DNA of 10,890 nucleotides from JAFGKM01 sp964408175 (GCA_964408175.1 CAYOYL010000097.1:1-10890), one strand, 5' to 3'; numbered from the stretch's first letter, positions 1 through 6,587 are shown. Made by a program: numbers and translations. Notes: generated from the letters alone by a model not told the origin.

Positions 1-960
1 AACCCTGTCTCCCTCTGAGACCACAACCCTCAAAAGTTTCTTGCCCAGTCTTTCAAAACTGAGGTCCTCCAGCCTTATACTGTTTTTACCCCCCTGCAAG
101 ACCACCTTCTTGTTTCCTATCAACCTGTCCTCTTCATATACGGATATCAGCCTTTCACCCTCAGAACCTGTTGCTACCAGACTTACCTCAAGGTTCCCTT
201 TATACCTATCTCCAGACTTATCCGTAATAAAGGCATTTGCACCGGCCAACTCTATGTCGTAGAGACTCCCCTTGACAGGCATACCAGCAGCCCTGTTGAA
301 ACTCTTAGGTTCGTGGAATCCTCTGCCGAGGGCGGACCAGGTTAACAACTCTGGTTTCGCAAGCCTCTCTCTCGTTACGTTGAAACCCCACGTATCAGAA
401 AAGCTCTCAGAGGGTGTCTTGAAAAAACAGGAGAAGGGTATCTTGACCTCTATGGTATAAAAGTCCTTTCCTTTATAGACTGCGGACTCCCATATACTGC
501 TGTAGTAACCTCCTGTCGTATTCCCTCCCTCTATAAAGTAGCTGTCAAACTGACTGTTGGATACCGTTACTGCAAACTGGTAATAGTTGACACCCTTCCC
601 TTCAACATCTATAAATATCTCAACTGAGTCCCTTTCGTAGAACGAGGAGTCCCTCGGAAGCGGTGCATCCTTCAGTTTGTCCATAAGCGGCTCCTGACAT
701 CGGATGCCTATGTATACCGCATCCTTGTCCCTCAGTATCCTGAAGTCTGTCTCTACATCCGGCTTTTGTTTTTGGTCTTCTCTCCTTGTCAGGTGACTGA
801 ATCCACTGAATGCCTCTGCTGCTTTCCAGTCTTCTTCCTCTATCTTTCCGTCTACTGTGACTGCCCCCTTTCTTTCAGAAGGTCTTATTGTCAGTGGAGA
901 CGAATAACAAAAACCGGCAAAAAAAAGCACAAGAAAAAACATCCCAAATAGTCTTCTCAT
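1..960 (-). CDS. Secreted protein with CBM9-like (DOMON-type) domain, C-terminus outside window
   Basis: An open frame runs 320 codons without a stop from the ATG at 960-958 to the window edge, so the gene is partial. A strong Shine-Dalgarno (AGGAGG, 4 bases before the ATG) supports the start. Residues 1-20 are a signal peptide (two Arg, then a hydrophobic run FGMFFLVLFFAGF), with cleavage likely around residues 19-22. Cys18 is not in a proper lipobox. Residues 35-230 match the CBM9-like fold: the opening VDGKIEEEDW (36-45), the strand motif DSVEIFID (111-118), WGFNVTRERL (191-200), and the closing WSALGRGFHEPKSFNRAAG (208-226). From residue 231 a second beta-rich, probably Ig-like domain begins. 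Family members bind sugars or are found on surface glycan-handling proteins. It is last in an operon with a prepilin-like gene and a LacI regulator, so I infer a role in glycan binding outside the cytoplasm. Any C-terminal catalytic module would be unseen. Of its 22 Arg codons, 21 are AGA/AGG. Confidence 0.85.
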   Translation of the reverse strand, partial: MRRLFGMFFLVLFFAGFCYSSPLTIRPSERKGAVTVDGKIEEEDWKAAEAFSGFSHLTRREDQKQKPDVETDFRILRDKDAVYIGIRCQEPLMDKLKDAPLPRDSSFYERDSVEIFIDVEGKGVNYYQFAVTVSNSQFDSYFIEGGNTTGGYYSSIWESAVYKGKDFYTIEVKIPFSCFFKTPSESFSDTWGFNVTRERLAKPELLTWSALGRGFHEPKSFNRAAGMPVKGSLYDIELAGANAFITDKSGDRYKGNLEVSLVATGSEGERLISVYEEDRLIGNKKVVLQGGKNSIRLEDLSFERLGKKLLRVVVSEGDRV

Positions 961-984
961 CTTTCCTCCTTGTCCCTGCAGTTA

Positions 985-1731
985 TCAATAGTTAGGTCTT
1001 CCCCAGAGTTTACCATAATACCAGGCCCCCGGCACATAAAGACTTTCAAAACTTCTCGTCTCTACCCTTCCATCTGCAAAAGCAACATTGGAAAACCTGC
1101 CACCATTGTGTCTGAGTGCAATCCCATTGTATCCATACATGTTATTCCACGGGGCTGCATTGCCACCATAACCTGAGTTTAATCCTTCAGCATCTACAAA
1201 TACAATCTGGTCAGAGGGATACCTTATCTCACTGAACTTCATATAAGGCATAACGTCACCATAGTTCCTTCCACCTACTATCACGTTGGGTATCCCATAG
1301 TGTGTCTCCAGTTGATTAACTAAACGTCCTCCAGCGGTTCTATTGGACGGACACCTTAAGATGCCCTTCTGATACCTGACCGGAATGGTTGCCCAGTATC
1401 CGGGCTGAAGTTCAGGCATATTAAGGTGGTCCCTCATCATAAAGGGCCACCAGTAGTTACAGGGCCCCGATTCACTACCATATAACTTCCCGGAAAACCT
1501 GTAGACAGCGTCGTTAACAGGAGGCAGTATCTCCTTATAGTCATCCAAGTACATATGCCACGCAAGTATTAACTGTTTCATATTGTTCATACACACAGCC
1601 GTCCTTGCCCTCTCCCTTGCCATTGACAGAGCCGGCAGCAACATTGCTGCAAGTATCGCTATGATGGCAACCACCACCAGCAGCTCTATCAGGGTAAACC
1701 CTGACACTCTACTACGTCTCCTTCTGTCCAT
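985..1731 (-). CDS. Prepilin-type (PulG-like) protein with H-X11-DG variant C-terminal motif
   Basis: 248 residues, starting at the ATG at 1731-1729 with AGGAGG 3 bases upstream. A short basic leader (MDRRRRSRVSG) is followed by the type IV prepilin signature: Gly11, Phe12 as the mature N-terminus, and Glu16 at +5. A hydrophobic helix of about 20 residues comes next, then LLPALSMARERAR. This is the class III signal that prepilin peptidase cleaves and N-methylates. The body (50-200) is variable and carries three further cysteines (47, 91, 127). Near the C-terminus, RHNGGRFSNVAFADG (207-221) is the family motif usually written H-X9-DG, but here His208 and Asp220-Gly221 are separated by 11 residues. 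Such proteins are highly multiplied in planctomycetes and Lentisphaerota. Database names call them PulG-like putative transporters, and their true role is unsettled. It lies 69 bases after the LacI gene and 24 bases before the CBM9-like gene, so it is probably co-transcribed with both. Confidence 0.9.
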   Translation of the reverse strand: MDRRRRSRVSGFTLIELLVVVAIIAILAAMLLPALSMARERARTAVCMNNMKQLILAWHMYLDDYKEILPPVNDAVYRFSGKLYGSESGPCNYWWPFMMRDHLNMPELQPGYWATIPVRYQKGILRCPSNRTAGGRLVNQLETHYGIPNVIVGGRNYGDVMPYMKFSEIRYPSDQIVFVDAEGLNSGYGGNAAPWNNMYGYNGIALRHNGGRFSNVAFADGRVETRSFESLYVPGAWYYGKLWGRPNY

Positions 1732-1742
1732 TTTCCTCCTCT

Positions 1743-1800
1743 CCCCTTGTTTTGATATACCTTTTCCCTCCTGCCTGTGGAGGTGGTATGCGGCAAGGGG
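1743..1800 (-). promoter_or_regulatory. Nested hairpin between the LacI and prepilin genes
   Basis: Three perfect inverted-repeat pairs are nested around one centre: CCCCTTG (1743-1749) with CAAGGGG (1794-1800), ATACC (1757-1761) with GGTAT (1785-1789), and CCTCC (1767-1771) with GGAGG (1779-1783) around a 7-base loop. In the minus-strand transcript the structure begins directly after the LacI stop codon (1803-1801) and ends 2 bases before the Shine-Dalgarno of the prepilin gene (1740-1735). No U-run follows, so it is not a classical intrinsic terminator. The transcript's CCUCC arm could also pair with that Shine-Dalgarno. I infer an intercistronic element for RNA stability, processing or translation control. 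Confidence 0.5.
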
Positions 1801-2826
1801 CTATAATTTTCTCCTGTTCTCGCAAATGGATTCCCTTTCTATCAACTCAACGTTAATGACAACGTTTTCTATGGGTTTGTAGGGTTTTTTTATCCTCTCA
1901 TGCAGCAGCGTCATCGCCTTCTCTGCCATCTCTTCCATCGGCTGTTCTATGGAAGTTAAAGAAGGGGATGAATACAGACAGGATACCCTGTTATCAAAAC
2001 CTGTGATTGAAAACTCTTCAGGTATGCGTATGCCGGACTTATGAGCCACCCGGATAAACGACAACGCATATCCATCTCCCGCGGTGACCAGTGCAGTAGG
2101 CTTATCTCCCAACCCTCTCCAGAACCTCAGAGCCTGCATTGCGTATTCTTCTATCTCTTTCATACCTCTTCTTTTAGCCTCAGGGAGATGGACATATTCA
2201 GGTACTGCCTCTAATCCGCACCCCTTCAGTCCATCGTAGTAACCCTTCAGTCTTTCCTCTGCATTGATGCTAAACGGCCTCATGCTGAAGAAGGCGATGT
2301 TTCTGTGTCCGAGGGCAAAAAGCCTCATTACGGCTTTTTCTATACCACCGGCATTGTTCGGCACCACGGAATCAACATCAACTGCAGGGTCATTCCAGTT
2401 CAGAAGAACCACTGGTATGTGTTTTGCAATTGTTTTTGTCTCCTCCGCAGAGAGTTGAGATTCAACGACAAGTCCTTCAATCTTGCTGTTGAGTACCGCC
2501 TGCATCAGGTGGGCATAGTCATTGTATATGCCGAGGCTATAGTTGTGGTCTCTGGAATAATCGGTCAGCCCCGAAACGAAGCGTGCATAGTAAGGGTCTG
2601 TTATAAAACCCTGTATACTTTTTTGAGGGATAAGGTATCCTATGTTCTTTGTTGAACCTTCAGCAGGTACAAACCTCTTCTTATATCCCATATCCCCTGC
2701 CACAAACAAAATCTTTTCCACCGTCTCTCTGCGGACGTTGTTATTATTTATGCCTCTCAGGACATGGGAGACGGTACACTGGGAGACCCCTGTCCTTTTT
2801 GCTATCTCCTTCTGGGTCGTTTTCAT
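1801..2826 (-). CDS. LacI/GalR-family transcriptional regulator
   Basis: 341 residues, the usual length for the family. The helix-turn-helix is at residues 4-24 (TQKEIAKRTGVSQCTVSHVLRG), followed by the third helix and the GDMGYKK stretch at 44-50. From about residue 61 (KNIGYLIP) to the C-terminus is the periplasmic-binding-protein-like sensor domain, with landmarks LGHRNIAFFS (about 172-181), GDGYALSFI, and the late ITGFDNRVS and SLTSIEQPMEEM segments typical of the family. The ATG at 2826-2824 is chosen because it sits directly ahead of the DNA-binding domain. Its Shine-Dalgarno is weak (CAGG, 6 bases upstream). The hinge region RFVPAEGSTKN (51-61) lacks the usual N-x-x-A-R-x-L-R hinge-helix pattern. 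It is first in an operon with the prepilin-like and CBM9-like genes. Family members usually sense a sugar or sugar phosphate. The nearby fucosidases suggest a fucose-related ligand, but nothing in the sequence proves this. Confidence 0.93.
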   Translation of the reverse strand: MKTTQKEIAKRTGVSQCTVSHVLRGINNNNVRRETVEKILFVAGDMGYKKRFVPAEGSTKNIGYLIPQKSIQGFITDPYYARFVSGLTDYSRDHNYSLGIYNDYAHLMQAVLNSKIEGLVVESQLSAEETKTIAKHIPVVLLNWNDPAVDVDSVVPNNAGGIEKAVMRLFALGHRNIAFFSMRPFSINAEERLKGYYDGLKGCGLEAVPEYVHLPEAKRRGMKEIEEYAMQALRFWRGLGDKPTALVTAGDGYALSFIRVAHKSGIRIPEEFSITGFDNRVSCLYSSPSLTSIEQPMEEMAEKAMTLLHERIKKPYKPIENVVINVELIERESICENRRKL

Positions 2827-2862
2827 GGTTAACCTGTACGGATTGTATATATTATACCCTAT

Positions 2863-2890
2863 ATTATAACACAGACAAAAATTTTGTCAA
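2863..2890 (-). promoter_or_regulatory. Sigma70-type promoter of the LacI-prepilin-CBM9 operon
   Basis: Reading the minus strand, TTGACA (2890-2885) and TATAAT (2868-2863) are both perfect consensus boxes with a 16-bp spacer. A second TATAAT-like box lies 12 bp downstream (2856-2851), created by a direct repeat of ATATTATA, but it has no good -35. Transcription would start near 2855 and give a leader of roughly 30 bases. The surrounding AT-rich gap to the divergent gene (2827-3060) holds no further gene. Confidence 0.75.
2874..2888. promoter_or_regulatory. Candidate operator: perfect 15-bp inverted repeat in the lacI promoter
   Basis: GACAAAA and TTTTGTC form 7-bp perfect arms around a single central A (2881). 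The repeat overlaps the -35 box and fills most of the spacer of the LacI-gene promoter, so a bound protein would block RNA polymerase. Autoregulation by the adjacent LacI-type protein is the natural inference. Classical LacI-family operators are GC-centred, and this one is not, which is a reason for caution. I found no second full copy in the window. A single half-site GACAAAA lies at the start of the first fucosidase gene (6655-6661). Confidence 0.45.
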
Positions 2891-3006
2891 ATTTGTTGTT
2901 CCTGCCACGTGAAAATCTTATAAATTGCCAGATAAGAAGGTACTTTAAAATCATGGGAATGGGAAGAAGCCAATTTGTAAAAAATTCACTTTGCAATGAC
3001 AGCAGA

Positions 3007-3035
3007 TTGACAGGCCCGTTTTAAAATGCTATAAT
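3007..3035 (+). promoter_or_regulatory. Consensus sigma70-type promoter of the second prepilin-like gene
   Basis: TTGACA (3007-3012) and TATAAT (3030-3035) are both perfect, with the optimal 17-bp spacer. The start point would be near 3042, giving a leader of about 20 bases that includes the Shine-Dalgarno AAGGAGG (3049-3055). It is divergent from the LacI operon promoter. Such a strong promoter suggests high expression unless a repressor acts on it. Confidence 0.8.
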
Positions 3036-3060
3036 GTGGTAAGACAACAAGGAGGCAAAA

Positions 3061-3750
3061 ATGGGCACAAAAAGGCTCAGAATTTCTGGTTTCACGCTTA
3101 TAGAACTTCTGGTGGTGGTGGCGATAATAGCAATACTTGCAGCAATGCTGCTTCCTGCACTCAGTCAGGCACGTGAGAAAGCGAGAGCCGCTGTCTGCTT
3201 GAATAACCTGAAACAACTTGCTCTGGCAACGATGTTGTATGCAAATGATAACAAAGGGTATATGCCGCACGTGTGGAGTCCCTGGCGCGCCAGACCTTTG
3301 TACCAGATAAAACCGTACCTCGGTATTGAGAAGTTCAAGATTGGCGGAGTACATCAATGCCCGAGCCAGCACAACTACAGGACAAACCCGACCAACTCGC
3401 ACTATTTCAACAATACTTGTCCGCACCTGGTTTATACCATCAGGTTAGGACAGAGAACCGGAAGTTCATCTACATGGGCATACCCGATAAGAAGAATGAA
3501 CCGCGTAAGGAAACCCTCCACCATGCCGATGTGGTTTGATGCCGGGGAGAATGCTATTCTCTCTAACAACAACGGGTTTGAACCAGCGAACTACGGCGTC
3601 TGGGACTCTGCATACATGGACCCTTCTTTTTCGTATGCCATGGCTCCGAGGCACATGGGAGGATTCAACATAGCATTTGTGGATGGACATGCGGAGTGGG
3701 TTAAGCCCTATCCGAGGATACATGCCCTTGTATGGGCCCCATCACTGTGA
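3061..3750 (+). CDS. Prepilin-type (PulG-like) protein with H-X9-DG motif
   Basis: 229 residues, ATG with AAGGAGG 5 bases upstream. The leader MGTKRLRISG ends at Gly10, the mature protein would begin at Phe11, and Glu15 is the +5 glutamate. The hydrophobic helix and LLPALSQAREKARAAVCLNNLKQL-type continuation closely match the other prepilin-like protein at 985-1731. The C-terminal RHMGGFNIAFVDGHAEW (197-213) is an exact H-X9-DG motif (His198, Asp208-Gly209). The middle part is divergent, so the two are paralogues rather than a recent duplication. Four cysteines (46, 100, 120 plus none in the helix) are few but include a CPSQ segment at 100-103, paralleled by CPSN in the paralogue. It has its own strong promoter and is followed by a 163-base gap before the phosphatase gene, which holds no gene that I can see. 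Function is unsettled: pseudopilus subunit or part of a surface uptake fibre. Confidence 0.9.
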   Translation: MGTKRLRISGFTLIELLVVVAIIAILAAMLLPALSQAREKARAAVCLNNLKQLALATMLYANDNKGYMPHVWSPWRARPLYQIKPYLGIEKFKIGGVHQCPSQHNYRTNPTNSHYFNNTCPHLVYTIRLGQRTGSSSTWAYPIRRMNRVRKPSTMPMWFDAGENAILSNNNGFEPANYGVWDSAYMDPSFSYAMAPRHMGGFNIAFVDGHAEWVKPYPRIHALVWAPSL

Positions 3751-3861
3751 TGACGGTAAGGCAACCTCGCACCACACAAGGAGATACCTTTCGCACACTG
3801 AGGGGATACAGCAGAATTCTCAGGCATTAACTGGTGTCCCTGCCAGAAAAAAGATACCCAA

Positions 3862-3890
3862 TTTACAAACATTTACCTCTAATGTGTTAT
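3862..3890 (+). promoter_or_regulatory. Possible promoter of the HAD phosphatase gene
   Basis: TTTACA (3862-3867) and TGTTAT (3885-3890) are separated by 17 bp, with five and four matches to consensus. A TATAAT also lies at 3891-3896 but is poorly spaced from any -35. The start point would be near 3897, followed by a GGGAG Shine-Dalgarno (3901-3905) 8 bases ahead of the ATG. The 163-base gap after the prepilin gene makes a separate promoter plausible. Confidence 0.4.
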
Positions 3891-3913
3891 TATAATAATA
3901 GGGAGAAGATGTT

Positions 3914-4687
3914 ATGAAAAAAAATATAAAACTGTTTGTTATAGACTTTGACGGGACAGCACTTGGAGGCTATGAGCCATACGACAGGTTCCCCGACGGT
4001 CTTTCCGCATTTCTTGATGAACTCCATTCCCGCGGTATCTTATGGGCAACCTGCACCACATGGCATCCTTATTCTCAGGAGGCGGTCTTCAAAAGGAGCA
4101 GATTGAAGAGCAGGCCTGTCAGAGCCATCGGGAGAACCGCGATGAACTGCGGTATCTACCTTGACAGCCGGCTGTATCTGGATGCGGAGTGGGACAATGA
4201 AATGCTCTCAATGAAAGCAGAATTTGACAGGGACTATGCCTCACCAATAAGAAGATTCCTGTCTGAACTCAAAGGGATAAACTCTTTTATTGAGTACTTT
4301 GACTATATATTTTCTGTTGAATACGAAACCAGCAGAAAAGAGATTACGAAGACCCTCAGTTCCAACAGGACTATCAAAGAGAAGACATACCTCCTTTTTT
4401 TGCCTGATGGAAAGACCTGCCAGATTTTCCCGTATTATATGTCAAAAGGGCTTGCACTAAAAAGGTTACAGAAGGAATTGAGAATCTCCCCGGGGCATAC
4501 GATGGTTGCCTGTGACGGAATAAACGACCTGCCTATACTTGATAAAAAGGTTGCCTCTTTCCAGGTGGTCCCATCTAATGCCCACCCTGAAGTAAAAGAG
4601 GTTGTTAAGAACAATGGCGGTCTGGTGAGCAGCCTGCCGTATTCTGACGGAATTGTGGAGTCGGCAAGAAAACTACTCGGCATCTAA
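3914..4687 (+). CDS. Cof-type HAD-superfamily phosphatase
   Basis: 257 residues, the usual length for the Cof (class IIB) group. All four HAD motifs are visible: DFDGT (11-15) with nucleophile Asp11 and general acid Asp13; a Thr in TCTTW (46-50) as motif II; Lys178 in SKGLALKRL as motif III; and CDGINDLPIL (200-209) with the magnesium-binding Asp201 and Asp205 as motif IV. The cap domain lies between residues about 80 and 175. Class IIB enzymes dephosphorylate small cytosolic metabolites, often sugar phosphates, and include sucrose-phosphate and phosphoglycolate-type phosphatases. The substrate cannot be read from sequence. The neighbouring sugar enzymes suggest a sugar phosphate. There is no signal peptide, so it is cytoplasmic. 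Its stop is only 15 bases from the converging stop of the 573-residue protein gene. Confidence 0.9.
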   Translation: MKKNIKLFVIDFDGTALGGYEPYDRFPDGLSAFLDELHSRGILWATCTTWHPYSQEAVFKRSRLKSRPVRAIGRTAMNCGIYLDSRLYLDAEWDNEMLSMKAEFDRDYASPIRRFLSELKGINSFIEYFDYIFSVEYETSRKEITKTLSSNRTIKEKTYLLFLPDGKTCQIFPYYMSKGLALKRLQKELRISPGHTMVACDGINDLPILDKKVASFQVVPSNAHPEVKEVVKNNGGLVSSLPYSDGIVESARKLLGI

Positions 4688-4690
4688 AGA

Positions 4691-4719
4691 GGGAGATATT
4701 CCTTAAACTTCTATCTCCT
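4691..4719. terminator. Weak hairpin at the convergent gene ends
   Basis: GGGAGAT (4691-4697) and ATCTCCT (4713-4719) can form a 7-bp stem (six Watson-Crick pairs and one G-T) with a 15-base loop between two converging genes. It overlaps the last codons of the minus-strand gene. No T-run follows on either strand, so termination is only a guess from position. Confidence 0.25.
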
Positions 4720-6424
4720 CCAAGGGGAGTTTTGAGAGGGGGTCTATCATAATCCTCCACTTTTTCCCGGGCCAGTTCCAGATGACCTGCCACCTTCTTT
4801 CTTCAAGAGCGCGCGGGACAACAGGCTCTGCCTGCTGGAGAGATATCTCCGGGGCAGAGTCAACCTTACCTCCCAGATAAAGTGCCCACAGGGTAACAAT
4901 CAGTCTTTTGCCCTGAAGCAGTTTTTTGGGATATGTTATGTCCCAGTCCGTCGCTTTTTTGCCTCTTTTTAGGACCGGTCCTGCAAGGATTTCGCTACCG
5001 TTGAATATCAGAGGTATGCAGTGTATGCTTAATTCACGTTTACCCCAGTGCAACAACATCTGGCTCCATATGCCATCAACGGGAAATATCTGTATATCCC
5101 CGGTTTCTCCTATAACCCGCAGGCGGTCTGTGAGGTAACTCCATGAGGTTGATATCTGCGGCATTATCCTCAGCGTTATAACCGCCCCGCCCTGCTGTAA
5201 AGACCATGTCTGTCCTACTATCGGAGGATGAACTGCTTTTGACAGCGCGTTGTCACGGGCGGTTTTCATAACTTCCGCAGGGTGGCAGCGGAGCCTGCCG
5301 GACTCCTTTGTCTCCCACTGCAGAAACATCCATGTCTTGCCGGGGCGTGACAGGGCTACCGGCATGCTCTGCCAGGCAAGACCATGCGTGAAGTGTTCAA
5401 TACTGGACATAAGTGGAAAGTGCGACACCGAGCCTGCACGGATGTCTTTCTCAATATGGGCACGCGCGACAGCACCGTCAAAGCAGTCAATCTTCAGGTC
5501 TTCTTTCACCATCTTCCTCGGCGGTGACAACCTGTGCCAGTTCAGATGATAGAGGGTGTGCCCCATTGACTGTATGTTTGCAATATCTATCCTGGCAGGC
5601 AGGGGAGCTACTGTATCGCGGAAGTTTTTGTGTTCGGCACAGGACAAAAAGGAGTAGGAACGGAGTGCAGGCACCCGTGGACCGCCGTCGTATGCATCCT
5701 CTACGGCAAGCATATCAGAAAAGAGTTTTTTAAACTCATTCCTTACCTTCTCCGGAAGATTCTCACTCAGTAACAAAAGTACTGAAAGTTCATTAAGACA
5801 GACCCTGCTGTAGCCGTCGCTGAGATGTTCCCCCCAGCCCCAGCCATTTTTTAGCCAGTAGTCAGCAGCCTCCAGCATCAGACTGGACAACCTCTTTGCA
5901 TCCTCCCTCAGTTTTCTGTCATCCTTACTGCATATCTCATAGAGCAGCCAGGCACAGACGACATCGCCGAGAGACTTGTTGGGATAGAACCATGAGCGTG
6001 TGGAGGACGCGTACATAAACCATATGTAAAGGTCTTTCAAAATGCTCAAAAGAATTTCCTGTTGTTTCTTTGACAGGCCTGAGCGGTAGACCTGCCAGAC
6101 TACAATCATAGGCAGCCCCACAAAGAAGGCAGCATTTGTATCTACAGGATGTTTTTCCTGCCAGTACCAGCGTAAACATCCATGGAGTTCACCCTTTCTG
6201 GTCTGCATCTGACGCAGCCTGCGGAGAATGCGGTCCACGTCAATATTTCCAAACTGTCCGGTCTGTGCAGCGAGCAATAAACGGTTTGCAGCCACAACAG
6301 AAGAATGCACGTATTTCAGGTGTGCAACAGGACGGGTATGTCCGCCCTGCTGGGACCACAGACCAACCTTTTCATCCCAGTTTCTCTTCCAGTTTATCTT
6401 ATATCTGTTCTTGTCCATATTCAT
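4703..6424 (-). CDS. Uncharacterised tryptophan-rich protein, possible toroid-plus-beta-sandwich glycan enzyme
   Basis: I do not recognise the family. The start at the ATG 6424-6422 (573 residues) is preferred: it has CAGG 6 bases upstream and lies about 18 bases after a predicted transcription start. A longer TTG start (6460) has no ribosome site and falls inside the promoter. Residues about 30-290 look all-helical, with repeated helix-turn-helix hairpins and aromatic-rich turns (RWYWQEKHPVDTN 85-97, NGWGWGEHLSDGYS 193-206), as in (alpha/alpha) toroids of polysaccharide lyases and several glycoside hydrolases. From about residue 310 it turns to beta-strand pattern, as in the C-terminal beta-sandwich of such enzymes. 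Tryptophan is 26 of 573 residues (4.5%), several times the usual frequency and typical of carbohydrate-contacting clefts. Candidate catalytic residues include His92, Asp95, Glu199, His200, His289, Tyr292 and His297, but none is proven. No signal peptide is visible. It is divergent from the fucosidase operon. A non-enzymatic role remains possible. Confidence 0.85.
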   Translation of the reverse strand: MNMDKNRYKINWKRNWDEKVGLWSQQGGHTRPVAHLKYVHSSVVAANRLLLAAQTGQFGNIDVDRILRRLRQMQTRKGELHGCLRWYWQEKHPVDTNAAFFVGLPMIVVWQVYRSGLSKKQQEILLSILKDLYIWFMYASSTRSWFYPNKSLGDVVCAWLLYEICSKDDRKLREDAKRLSSLMLEAADYWLKNGWGWGEHLSDGYSRVCLNELSVLLLLSENLPEKVRNEFKKLFSDMLAVEDAYDGGPRVPALRSYSFLSCAEHKNFRDTVAPLPARIDIANIQSMGHTLYHLNWHRLSPPRKMVKEDLKIDCFDGAVARAHIEKDIRAGSVSHFPLMSSIEHFTHGLAWQSMPVALSRPGKTWMFLQWETKESGRLRCHPAEVMKTARDNALSKAVHPPIVGQTWSLQQGGAVITLRIMPQISTSWSYLTDRLRVIGETGDIQIFPVDGIWSQMLLHWGKRELSIHCIPLIFNGSEILAGPVLKRGKKATDWDITYPKKLLQGKRLIVTLWALYLGGKVDSAPEISLQQAEPVVPRALEERRWQVIWNWPGKKWRIMIDPLSKLPLEEIEV

Positions 6425-6448
6425 TATATACCTGAAATTGCCTGAGAG

Positions 6449-6476
6449 GTTATCACACAACGGTGAAAACGGTCAA
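6449..6476 (-). promoter_or_regulatory. Candidate promoter of the 573-residue protein gene
   Basis: On the minus strand, TTGACC (6476-6471) and GATAAC (6454-6449) are separated by 16 bp, with five and four consensus matches. The start point would be near 6442, giving a short leader to the ATG at 6424. A 15-base stretch here holds AACGGT twice in direct repeat (plus strand, 6459-6473), overlapping the -35 box, which could be a binding site or chance. Confidence 0.45.
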
Positions 6477-6587
6477 GAATATTTGGCAAAAACCCGTTGC
6501 CTCATTTTCAGATTTAACTCCTCTCCCATTTTATCCTTTAGAGGTGAATATTTTCGTATAGACTTTTAATGAGGCTATCCGAACAAA

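Noticed and set aside
898..960. Lipoprotein signal in the CBM9-like protein (Cys18)
   Set aside because: Residues before the Cys are Ala-Gly-Phe, which does not fit a lipobox; an ordinary signal peptide is more likely.
2827..2834. GGTTAACC palindrome just before the LacI start codon
   Set aside because: Eight bases is short enough to be chance; the 15-bp palindrome in the promoter is a much better operator.
2986..3426. 146-residue minus-strand open frame
   Set aside because: It lies opposite the clear prepilin-like gene at 3061-3750, has no recognisable domain and an implausible composition.
3751..3913. Possible small gene or terminator between the prepilin-like and phosphatase genes
   Set aside because: A frame read through here is only a shadow extending from the prepilin gene, and the only hairpin (CTGG/CCAG) is 4 bp and followed by A residues rather than T.
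6419..6431. TATAAT on the minus strand overlapping the ATG at 6424, as a -10 of a leaderless promoter
   Set aside because: No -35 box at a suitable distance; the upstream TTGACC/GATAAC pair fits better.
6425..6460. TTG start adding 12 residues to the 573-residue protein
   Set aside because: No Shine-Dalgarno ahead of it, and it overlaps the predicted -10 box; the ATG at 6424 fits better.
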